From: Rhizophagus clarus
Taxonomy: Eukaryota; Glomeromycota; Glomeromycetes; Glomerales; Glomeraceae
DNA length: 64,000 nucleotides
Reading direction: 5' to 3'
Assembly: GCA_015698045.1 (NCBI GenBank)
Contig: BLAL01000189.1
Location: 186,001 to 250,000 of the forward strand
Every line of letters begins with the position of its first letter. The stretch's first letter is position 1. Below the pieces are notes generated by a model. The model saw only the letters and a list, made by a program, of their open reading frames with translations, ran no database searches and was not told where the DNA came from. Shown piece by piece: positions 24,822-34,845 of the stretch. The position numbers were made by a program, and so were the translations under genes.

Positions 24822-24900
24822 AATTATTAGGTAAAAAAGTTAAAATATCACTAAACTGCAAAGCAGTTCAGATGATATATTAACTACTATACCTAATAAT
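24822..24900. repeat. 79-bp hairpin with stem of about 35 bp
   Basis: AATTATTAGGTA at the left pairs with TACCTAATAATT at the right. The arms continue with mismatches to an ACTGCAAAGCAGT centre. It abuts the MITE that ends at 24817. Confidence 0.65.
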
Positions 24901-25494
24901 TGTGTTATTATACAGACATTCAAGATTATGTTAAATAAAAAATAAATTCTATAAGTTTATTTATTAACAATAAGGGTATTTTATTTATATGTATAATATT
25001 TAATCTATAAAACTAGGGATCTGTATAGATTAAATTAGGTCAGATTTTATTAGATTTAAATCTAATTTGATAAATCCAGATCTATCAATTTTAAATTTGG
25101 ATCTGAAATTCAAATATATATTTGAAATTCAAATTTACTCTGTGAATTTAAATTTAAAATCCAGATCTGATTTAAGTTTGATCTAAATTTGAATCTAAAA
25201 TACTTTAAAAAAAAATATTTAAATAACTTAATAAAAAATAATTTTAATATTTTTTTAAAAATTGTTTTAATAAAAAAAATAATATTTAATAGTTTTTTAA
25301 AATTATTTTTTTAAAATTATTTTAATAAAAAACAATTTTATACTTTTTTAAAATTATTTAATAAAAAAAATGATTTTACATTTTTTTTAAAAATTATTTT
25401 AATAAAAAAATAGTTTTAATATTTCTTTTAAAAATCATTTTAAATAAAAAAATAATTTTATATTTTTTTAAAATCATTTTAATAAAAGGATAAA
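24901..25494. repeat. AT-rich DNA and ~35-bp AT tandem repeat left of the foldback element
   Basis: From about 25200 an imperfect tandem repeat of AATAAAAAATAATTTTA-TTTTTTAAAAATTATTTT units runs to the left end of the foldback. The same repeat resumes to its right (30959-31272, 32218-32460), so the foldback probably landed inside this array. At 25020-25200 there is a run of AGATCTGATTT/AAATCTAATTT words. Confidence 0.6.
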
Positions 25495-25739
25495 TTTATA
25501 TCCAGCCCTCTTGTGTAATGCTTAAATCTAACTTCTAGAATGCAAAATATTTAAATTTCTCATAATTTTTCATCATATTACATAAATTTTATTGGTTAAT
25601 TTTTACATTATAACACAAGTTTTTTATATGACTTTGAACTATTTTGGTTTGTTCTTTATTTTTTTTTTACTTAAGAACATCAAGACCAATAAAAATGCTA
25701 AAATCAAAAATAAGATCAAATGATAATTACATTTAACAC

Positions 25740-26460
25740 AAAAATCAATAAAAACATGAAAATAAAGGATAAAATCAAAGGTAGTCACATCCTAAAAATA
25801 AAGAACATAAAAATCAATAAAAAACATGAAATTAAGGATAAGGTCAAAGGGCAAATACAATCCAAAGATAAAGAATACAAAGATAAATAAAAAGACGTGA
25901 AAATCAAGAATAAAATCAAAGGGTAAACACAACCCAAAGATAAAAAACACAAAGATCAATAAAAAAATGTAAAAATCAAGGATAAAATTAAAGGATAAAC
26001 ATATTTCAAAGATAAAGAACACAAAGATCAATAAAAATATATGAAAATCAAAGGTAAAATTAAAGGTAAACATAACCTAAAGATAAAGAATACAAAGATC
26101 AATAAAAATATGCAAAAATCAAAGATAAAATCAAAGGGTAAACACAACCCAAAGATAAAGAACATAAAGATTAGTGAAAAGACGTGAAAATTAAGGATAA
26201 AATCAAAGGGTAAACACATCCCAGATAAAGAACACAAAGATCAATAAAAAGACATGAAAATCAAGAATAAAATTAAAGGGTAAACACATTCCAAAGATAA
26301 AAAACATAAAGATCAATAAAAAATGTGAAAAACTAAAGATAAGACCAAAGGATAATCACATAAAGAATACAAAGATCAATAAAAAATGTGAAAATCAAGG
26401 ATAAGACCAAAGGGTAATCACAACCTAAAGATAAAGAATACGAAAGATAAAAAATAAGAT
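25740..26460. repeat. Tandem array in left foldback arm
   Basis: Units of about 60 bp follow the pattern AAAGATCAATAAAAA-CATGAAAATCAAGGATAAA-TCAAAGGGTAAACACAACCC-AAAGATAAAGAACAC, about 11 times. The phenylalanine-rich open frames on the minus strand (25792-26073, 26028-26237) are this repeat read through. The inverse array is at 29870-30540. Confidence 0.85.
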
Positions 26461-26638
26461 TGGAAATGTTAGTAGTATTCAAAAATAGAAATAAAAAAAG
26501 AAACAAAAAAAATAATGCAAATACTCACTCCAATACTAAAATCTGAAGTCCAAGTCCATTCCTAAAGAAAAAGAAAGAAAAAGGAACATTAGTAATGTTC
26601 TAAATCAAAAAAGAAAAATAAACAAAAAACAATACAAA

Positions 26639-27021
26639 TTATACATATAGCTGAAACTTGCCAAAAACATGGCTGAATCCAAAAGTTCTGATATTTAAAA
26701 CAAAACTCTGACCAAAACTATTTAATAATTCTGACCAAATTTGTAATGCTAGCCAGAATTATGTCACGTAATATCAGATAAAAGTTTAGCCATTAGGAAA
26801 GAATATTATACAAAGAAATTTTCATGCTGCAATGAAGGTTTGTGTTATACTAATATTACACAAAATTCATAATGTAGGCCAGAATTCATAATGCTGGCCA
26901 GAAAGTTTCAGACTTTTAGCCCAACTTTTAACTTTTGACTAGAGTTTTGTTTTGAAATGATTGGCTAAAGGTCAAATCCTAAAATTATGCTAAAATTGCT
27001 AAGTTTTGGCAACATGTATAA
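26639..27021. mobile_element. 383-bp TIR element inserted in the left foldback arm
   Basis: The ends TTATACATATAGC..TTGCCAAAA and the inverse TTATACATGTTGCCAAAA are related. A second inner pair, AAACAAAACTCT and its inverse near 26945, is also present. The direct repeat AATACAAA lies at 26631-26638 and 27020-27027. The corresponding place in the other arm reads uninterrupted (29695-29710 region), so this is a post-duplication insertion. Confidence 0.65.
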
Positions 27022-27832
27022 TACAAACACTTACTCCAAAACTGAAATCTTAAGTCCAGTAATATCCAAGTTTGTTTTTAAAGAAAAAGAAAGGAAAAGG
27101 AATATTAATAGTGTTTTCAAATCAAAAAAAATAACACAATACTCACTCTAAAATCAAATCTTAGGTCCAGTAAAGATCAAATACAAATCATAAAAATAAA
27201 TCTGGAAATGCGATGTGCATTAAATCTTACTTTTGCATAAAAACATATTTTATGTGTTTATAGCCAATCAGATCATATTTAATATATCATGTGAGATTTA
27301 ATCATATCGTCCCAAACAAGATATACATTTATTCTTAATAAAAAAATAATTTTATGCATTTTAAAATTATTTAATAAAAAAAAAATAATTTTATATTATT
27401 TTAAAAAAATAAATGTATATCTCGCTTGGAATGATATAAATAAATCTTACATAATATATTAAATATAATCTGATTGTCTATAAACATGTAGATATGTTTT
27501 TATGCAAAAGTGAGATTTAATGCACATCGCATTTCCAGATTTATTTTTATAATTTGTATTTGGCTTTTACTAGACCCAAGATTTGGGTTAGAGTGAGTAT
27601 TGTGTTATTTTTTTTTGATTTGAAAACACTATTAATGTTCCTTTTCCTTTCTTTTTCTTTAAAGACAGACTTGAATTTCAGATTTTGGTTTTAAGGTAAA
27701 TATTTGCATTTGTCTTTTATTTTTTTTTTATTTTTTTTTTTAATTTAGGAATGCTACTAATATTCCTTTTTTTTCTTTTTCTTTAAAAATAAACTTGGAT
27801 ATTACTGGACTTAAGATTTCAGGTTTGAAGTA

Positions 27833-29677
27833 CCGTATAATCTTGAAATTAAGCACCCTTTTTTTACTATAGGTGTGCTTAATTTCAGGTGATTTTATAA
27901 AATATTACTTTCTCTTTAAAAATTTTCAAAAATTGCATCACGAAATTGAGATTTTAGACTGCTCATTCATACTACAATGGTACTACGATCGATAATTTGT
28001 ACAACCGAATGATTTTTATAAACATGGGACTTACGCGAAACATGTTTCGTAATCTGTTTAAAACTCAAAAAAAATGCTGAAGGTTTTGCACAATAGAACT
28101 GTCAAGCAAAAGCGTAATTCATATTCTGTTTATCAGAAGAAACAAGTTATCACTTACGCTAAGCTATACGGACAAAATAAAGCAGCAAGACACTTTGATC
28201 TTAACGCCAGTATGGTAGGACGTTGGGTTATGGCAAGCAAAGGCTGGAATTCTGAACTTAACCAAGACAGTAAACGAATTGGCTCAGGCCGAAAAACCTT
28301 TTATTCTGAGGCTGAAGAAAAGCTGTATACTTGGCTTATTAAACAAAGAAAACAAGGATTGGCTGTTACTTATACAATTCTACAAATTAAAATGCAAAAT
28401 ATCCTGAAGGAACGTGAAATGACAACTTTATATGGTGGTTCAGCAAAGGAATTTAAAACTTCATGTCAGTGGATATCCTCCTTTATGAAAAGGTATAAGC
28501 TATCCTGAAGACGACGCACAAAGATTTCCCAGAAGCTACCAAGTCAAACAGAAAAAACTTTGGCTAAATTTCATCAATTTATTAATAACTTGAGAACCAG
28601 AAAATCCTTTGATTTATGCAATATTTTCAATATGGATGAAACCCCAGTATGGTTTGATATGACAGGTAATTTTACTATTGATCAAAAGGGGGAAAAAACT
28701 GTTCAGATCCACAGCACCGGCAATGACAAAAACTGATTTACAGTGGTTTTGACATGTGCTGCAGGTAGTATCTTTTTTTTCAATTTTATAATGAGAAACT
28801 TTTACAAAAATTCATGATTCAAATTTACAGATGGAACCAAGCTTCCTTCAATCTGTATCTTTAAGGGAAAACGATTATCAAAAGGTGAAAAAATACCTCC
28901 TGGTGTAGTAGTATGGTTTCAAGATAAAGGTTGGATGGATAGTGAATTGATGAACCGGTATATTGATTATCTAGGTGACGAGACTAACAAGAGAACTGGA
29001 GCTGGAGCTCCAAAATTAATGGTTTATAATTCTTTTCGAGGACACTTGAAGAAATCGGTAAAAGAGAAGTTCTGTGATTATGGATTTGATTTAGGCGTTA
29101 TACTGGATGGTCTAACAAGTTTATGTCAGCCACTTGATGTTGCGATAAATAAACCATTTAAAGCAAACTTATGTAAAGAATGGCACTTGTGGATGGCTGC
29201 TGGTGGTGCTGGACAAACTAATAAAGGTAACCTTCGACGTGCCAAGTTCAGTGATGTGTGTGGATAGGTGAAACGTTCTTGAGATGGAATTTCTGATGAG
29301 ATCATCATCGATTCTTTTAAAACTTGTGGTATCTCAAATGCTTTGGACGATGTAGAGGATTTAGATAATGAAATTATTGATATTAGTGATGATGATCTGG
29401 AGGATGGTATTAATGATGATTTGGAAAACGATGATAGTGATGACAATTTGGAGGATGACATAAGCTGGGATGATTTGGACATTGGTATAAATGAATAGAT
29501 AAAGTAATAATTTTGTATCATTTAATAAAATTAATAAAGTTAATCAATTTGTAATTACAACATTTATAATGTTTAAATAATAAAAAACTTCAATTTTTTA
29601 GGGATGCTTATTTTTAGTATATATGTATAATGTGAGGTGCTTAATTTTAGGGGGTGCTTAATTTCGAGATTATACGG
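27833..29677 (+). mobile_element. Pogo/Tigger-type DNA transposon
   Basis: The termini CCGTATAATCTTGAAATTAA and the inverse CCGTATAATCTCGAAATTAA are flanked by TA on both sides (27831-27832, 29678-29679). Total 1845 bp. It carries a transposase with a CENP-B-like DNA-binding region and a DDD core (listed separately). It sits inside the right arm of the foldback, splitting GTTTGAAG and AGTGTTTGTATTG. The two termini differ by a single T/C over the first 20 bases, so the insertion is not old. Confidence 0.9.
28074..29498 (+). pseudogene. Pogo-family transposase, inactivated by transition-type mutations
   Basis: The N-terminal HTH region (YSVYQKKQVITYAKLYGQNK, ARHFDLNASMVGRWV) and second HTH (FYSEAEEKLYTWLIKQRKQG) are open at 28074-28506. 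The DDD core follows: FNMDETPVWFDM (first Asp), MVYNSFRGHL where the second catalytic Asp is now Asn (AAT), and CQPLDVAINKPFK (third Asp). An intron of about 75 bp fits between GCTGCAG and ATGGAACC (28760-28831). The C-terminal tail is strongly acidic (DDLEDGINDDLENDDSDD). Stops sit where family spacing would expect R or W codons: TGA after KLS (28506) and after NDKN (28736), TAG after VCG (29267), TGA after VKRS (29281). All are explicable as C-to-T or G-to-A changes. Confidence 0.88.
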
Positions 29678-29869
29678 TAAGTGTTTGTATTGTTTTTTGT
29701 TTATTTTTCTTTTTTGATTTGGAACATTACTAATGTTCCTTTTTCTTTCTTTTTCTTTAGTAATGGACTTGAATTTCAGATTTTGATATTGGAATGAGTA
29801 TTTGCATTTTTTTTTTTTGTTTCTTTTTTTGTTTTTATTTTTGAACACTACTAACATTTCTAATCTTAT

Positions 29870-30540
29870 CTTTTATCTTTCATATTTTTTATCTTTGGGT
29901 TATGATTACCTTTGGTCTTATCCTTGATTTTCACATTTTTTATTGATCTTTGTGTTTTTTATGTAATTACTCTTTGGTCTTATCCTTAGTTTTTCATGTT
30001 TTTTATTGACTTTTGTATTTTTTATCTTTGGAATATGTTTACTCTTTGATTTTATCCTTGATTTTCATGTCTTTTTATTGATCTTTGTGTTCTTTATCTA
30101 AGATGTGTTTACCCTTTGATTTTATCCTTGATTCTCATGTCTTTTCATTGATCTTTGTATTCTTTATCTTTGAATTGTGTTTATCCTTTGATTTTATCTT
30201 TGATTTTTGTGTATTTTTATTGATCTTTGTGTTCTTTATCTTTGGGTTGTATTTACCCTTTGATTTTATCCTTAATTTTCACGTCTTTTTATTGATCATT
30301 GTATTCTTTATTTTTAGGATGAGTTTATCCTTTGATTTTATCCTTGATTTTTACGTCTCTTTATTGAACTTTGTGTTCTTTATCTTTGGGTTATATTTGC
30401 CCTTTGATCTTATCCTTAATTTCACATTTTTTATTGATTTTTATGTTCTTTATTTTTGAATATGACTACCTTTAGTCTTATCCTTTATTTTCATGTTTTT
30501 ATTGATCTTTATGTTAAATATAATTATCATTTGATCTTAT
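29870..30540. repeat. Tandem array in right foldback arm
   Basis: This is the inverse of the left-arm array: TTTGATTTTATCCTTGATTT-TCATGTCTTTTTATTGATCTTTGTGTTCTTTATCTTTGGGTTGTGTTTACCC-type units of about 60 bp, roughly 11 copies. The 124-residue F/D/I-rich open frame at 30085-30459 is repeat read-through, not a gene. Confidence 0.85.
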
Positions 30541-30752
30541 TCTTGATTTTAGCATTTTTTATTAGACTTGATATCTTTAAGTAAAAAAAAAAATAAAGAA
30601 TAAACTAAAATAGTTTAAAGTCATATAAAAAAATTGTGTTACAATATAAAAATTAACCAATAAAATTTACATAATGTGATGAAAAAATTATAAGAGATTT
30701 AAATATTTCGCATCTTAGGGGTTAGATTTAAGCATTATATAAGGGGCTGGAT

Positions 30753-30936
30753 TATAAATGCCACCCAAATTATTTTAAGTAAATCCCAAATTAATTTGTA
30801 TATTTTAATAGCTATAATTTTTAAATCCCAAATGTACAAATTGCAAAATTTATATATGTAATTTGTAAATTAATTAGGATTTGTACATTTGAGCTGTCAT
30901 AATCCCAAATTATTTTGGATTTGGGTAGCATCTATA
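30753..30936. mobile_element. 184-bp MITE with 8-bp target duplication, intact copy
   Basis: The ends TATAAATGCCACCCAAAT and the inverse TATAGATGCTACCCAAAT are flanked by perfect 8-bp direct repeats GGCTGGAT (30745-30752, 30937-30944), hAT-like. The interior has an inner inverted repeat AATCCCAAATTAATTTG/ACAAATTAATTAGGATT. A second copy at 52567-58191 is split by a 5.4-kb insertion. Confidence 0.85.
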
Positions 30937-30958
30937 GGCTGGATATAAATTTACCTTT

Positions 30959-31272
30959 TTTAAAAAATCATTTAATAAAAAAAATAATTTTACACTTTTT
31001 TAAATTGTTGAATGAAAAAAATAATTTTACTTTTTTTAAAATTGTTTTAATAAAAAATAATTTTAATATTTTTTTTAAAAATTGTTTTAATTAAAAAAAA
31101 TAATATTTTTTTAAAAAATTATTTTAATAAAAAAATGATTTTATATTTTTTTTGAAATTATTTAATAAAAAAAGATTTTACATTTTTTTTTAATAAAAAA
31201 TGATTTTATACTTTTTAAAAAATTGTTTTAATAAAAAATAATTTTTAACATTTTTCTTAAAAAATCATTTAA
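30959..31272. repeat. AT-rich ~35-bp tandem repeat right of the foldback
   Basis: Imperfect units of AATAAAAAATAATTTTACAT-TTTTTTAAAAATTGTTTT continue the array interrupted by the foldback. No gene. Confidence 0.6.
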
Positions 31273-32217
31273 TTGACGATCTAGATAAGATTAGCACTAT
31301 TTTTATATTAATATTTTACAACTGTTTGGCAATAAATAAGTAAATACTAAAATTAATTTATTTTATCTGGAATTTGTAAAAATTAAATCATATATGTAAA
31401 AATGCTTAAGAAAAAAAAATAAGCTAAAAAAAAATCTATGTTTACTATTGCAAAAAGTATTTATATTGTATATACTTCAATTTTTTGTCTTATTTTTTAC
31501 TTTTTACATGATTGATAAATACTAAAATTATGAAAACTCATTTTGATGCTATAAAAATCTACAATATATATAAAAAAAATAGTTGAAAAATTATAATAAG
31601 TTAAAAAATTTGCTTATTTATTGTCAAAATAATTATGCTTCATATAGCAAAATATTTATATTACACAAATAATTGACAAGAAATACATAAACACTACAGT
31701 TTCAAAATTTATTATTATAGAATAAAAATTAAATCATACATACAATAAACCTTAAAGAAGAAGAATAAGATAAAAAAAATATATTTATTAATGGGAAAAA
31801 AGAGTTTATATTTTACACATATCAGATTTAACTTTATTTCACAATTTTTGCATAATTAATAAATACTATAATTATGAAACCTCATTTATGTGCAGTAAAA
31901 TCTTTTTATATATGCATAAATACTTAAAAAAAAGAATAAACTAAAAAATTATATATTTATTATTGAAAAAAATATGTTTGCATTACATATGCATCAGATT
32001 TCACAATTTTTGCATTTTTTTCACTATTAGTAAATACTAAAATTATGAAATCCAATTTCTATACTGTAAAAATAATATCTTATATGCAAAAAAAATTTAA
32101 GGAAACAGAATAAGCAAAAAAAGTTATATATTATTATTATAAAAAATAAGTTTATATTATACAATCATCTAATTTTATAAGAGTGCCAAAAAGTGCTGAT
32201 TTTATCTAGATTATCAA
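31273..32217. mobile_element. 945-bp TIR element flanked by TTAA (piggyBac-like target)
   Basis: The ends TTGACGATCTAGATAAGATT and the inverse TTGATAATCTAGATAAAATC are flanked on both sides by TTAA (31269-31272, 32218-32221), and the surrounding AT tandem repeat continues on each side. The interior consists of five or so imperfect repeats of about 170 bp built on AATACTAAAATTATGAAA and AATAAGC/TAAAAAA words. No transposase. TTAA could be chance in this AT context. Confidence 0.6.
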
Positions 32218-33266
32218 TTAATAAAAAATGATTTTTAATTTTTTTAAAAAATTGTTTAATAAAAAATAATTTTAACATTTTTTAAAAAATCATTTTAATA
32301 AAAAAATAATTTTACACTTTTTAAAATTGTTTAATAAAAAATAATTTTACATTTTTTAAAATTGTTTAATAAAATAAAATAATTTAACATTTTTTTAAAT
32401 CATTTATTTTAATATTTTTCTATTAAAAAATAATATTATTTAAAAAAAAAATACTGATTTTTACATTTTTTTATAAAGTAATATGAAATGATGCTATTTT
32501 GACATGTTTAATAGTTTGCAGTTCTATTTTGACATTTTTTTTGAAATTTTATATATTTGTTCTGATATTTTCTTTTGCAATTTTATAAATAAAAACACCT
32601 TGAATGAACATATCCAAATCTGATAGATTTAATTTGGATTTAATTTAACAGATTCAGATTATACAATTTCAAATCTGAATCCAATTTACAAATTATAATA
32701 CTATAATCTGATTTGAGTCTAATTAGATCAGATCTGGTTCAAATCTAATTAAATCAAATTTTTTGCAAAATTCTAATAAAAACTGACAGTTTTAGTATTT
32801 TTATATATAAAAAGTAAAAACAAAATGTTAAAATAGACTGTTCTATCATTTTTATATAAAAAGTCAAAAAAAAAGCTAAAACTGACTGTTCTGATATTTT
32901 TATATATATTAAATAAGTTATTTATTTAATTCTATTATTACATATCTAAAAAAATACCAAAATTGAATTTTGACTTTCATTTTTATATATAAAAAATACA
33001 AAAATATAATAAAGTTAATAGGTTTAAAATTTTTATATATAAAAAGTAAAAAAAAAAAAATACTAAAATAAACTGTTCTGGTATTTTTTATATAAAAAGT
33101 CAAAAAAATGCTAAAATTGATTATTCTAGTATTTTTATATATAAAAATATAAACAAAACTGCAGAAATTGATAGTTTTAGTATTTTTATATATTAAAAAT
33201 ACCAGAATAAACTATTATAGCATTTTTTATATAAAAAGTTAAAAAAAACTAAAACTAACTATTTTA
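32218..33266. repeat. End of AT tandem array and palindromic minisatellite block
   Basis: To about 32460 this is the AT tandem array. From about 32590 there are scattered units pairing AAAACTGA/AATTGA arms with GTTCTGGTATTTTT arms around TATATATA, the same family as at 10515 and 59750 but more decayed. No gene. Confidence 0.55.
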
Positions 33267-33480
33267 AAGAACTGTTAAAGCAGGGTAAAATCATGTGATC
33301 ATAGTAAAAATAATTGTCATATGATATTACATTCTCTATTCTTCATTTTTACTAAGAATTCCAGAAACTTAAAATTTTTTCAGTTAGTAAAAATATATTT
33401 ATCACATTTATTATTTATCAAATTTGTAATTTATTAATATCATAATTTCAGCAAATTCTACCCTATTTTAACAATTTTCT
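33267..33480. mobile_element. Possible 214-bp MITE (AAGAACTGTTAAAGCAGGGT)
   Basis: The left AACTGTTAAAGCAGGGTAAA and the right inverse AATTGTTAAAATAGGGTAGA align with transition-type mismatches. The element sits inside the palindromic minisatellite. The target duplication is unclear. Confidence 0.45.
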
Positions 33481-34845
33481 ATTTTGGCATTTTAATATAT
33501 AAAAAATTAAAAAAAATGCTAAAACTAACTATTCTAATGTTTTTATTTGTAAAATGCAAAAAAAATACAATAAAAAACAGTTCTGATATTTTTAGTTTAT
33601 TTAAAAAATGGGATCACATAATTTATGATTAGCTAATAATATTTATGGTAATTATATATAGTATAAATAATTATATATTTACATATTTTTTAAAAAATCT
33701 GGTAATTAATTATTAGGATTTTAAATTATGTATTTATACAAAAATATAGATATTATAGAATATTAGTAATAGAAAATCTTGAAGAAATAATTAAAATTTA
33801 TAAAAGATTAGCAAAAGAAATGAAAAAAAGTATTAATATAAATATTAGATTATGTAAATAAAAAAAAATAATTTTTTGTTCAATATTATATTAAATATCA
33901 GAATGTGAAATGATTTTTTTCTTTTAATATATACTGAATATATATACAGAATAGAGAAAAAGCTAATATTTTTATTTTTTTAATACTGGAATTTGCAAAT
34001 AGATAAAAAAAAAAATTAATTTTTTTTTTACCAAAATATATAATTAAATGGAAAAAAAAAACTAAAATATTATTTTTCTTAATATTATATTAAAATATTT
34101 AAATAAAGAAAAAAACTAATATTTTTTTTTTAATATCATAATACCAAAATATATAAATAAAAAAAAACTGTACTTTTTTTTTTTAATACTGAAAACAAAA
34201 AAAAAAAAATTTTTTTATTTTTAATTTGAAAAAAATAATTATATTAAAATTATATATACAGTATAGTAAAAAAATGAAATTCCATCATTATATTGAATTT
34301 TTAATAATTAATTATTAAAAATAATTGTAAATTTAAAATAGTTTAATAAGATAAAAAAAGTAAAATAATAAAGATCAAAATATTTAAATGGTTTTTATTT
34401 AGTAACATAAGCAATTTAATAATTAGTAAAGATTATATTTGATTTTCTGAAAATTATTTCTAAAACTTTAATAATGATTTTAATATAGGTTAACATGTAC
34501 TATCAAACCGGGTTGTTTAATAAAATTACAATTTACCATATTTTTTCAAAAAAATATAAATGATTTAGTAAGCTGATTTTTGTAAATTAGTTAACAATGG
34601 AATTTTTATACAATAAATACCTAAACTGGAAATTTGAATCAATTTCTTTTTATTCAAAATTTAAAATATTTTTGTTAAAATTTATTATGTACATATGTTT
34701 AATACTAGAAAATTATCACATCATACGATCGTAAATATCATACTAAAAAAAAATATATATTATGGATAATTTAAGTATGCTTGCTTAAATGATGGAATCA
34801 AATAAGTTTGTCTAGTAAGATATAATTGTCACCATTGAAGATAAT
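33481..34845. other. AT-rich DNA downstream of VID21
   Basis: Homopolymer A/T runs and minisatellite remnants to about 33600, then simple AT DNA. The last 100 bp before the VID21 stop are its probable 3' untranslated region. No gene. Confidence 0.5.

Larger units (their letters stand above)
25495..30958. mobile_element. Giant foldback (long inverted repeat) element with nested insertions
   Basis: Two arms of about 1.5 kb are inverse copies around a centre near 27370. The outer left GGATAAATTTATATCCAGCC matches the inverse of 30936-30958, and inner landmarks match in order (GCATTAAATCT, CAATACTCACTC, GGAACATTAGTAATGTTC, the tandem block). Each arm contains a tandem array of about 57-63 bp (25740-26460 left, 29870-30540 right). 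Both arms carry later insertions: a 383-bp TIR element in the left arm (26639), a pogo transposon (27833) and a 184-bp MITE (30753) in the right. No transposase of its own is seen. Confidence 0.8.

Noticed and set aside
29126..29521. 131-residue Ser-rich minus-strand open frame
   Set aside because: Antisense of the acidic tail of the pogo transposase.
25792..30459. F/D/I-rich repeat proteins on both strands (25792-26237 minus, 30085-30459 plus)
   Set aside because: They are the same ~60-bp tandem unit read in the two mirrored arms of the foldback; broken by indels between units.
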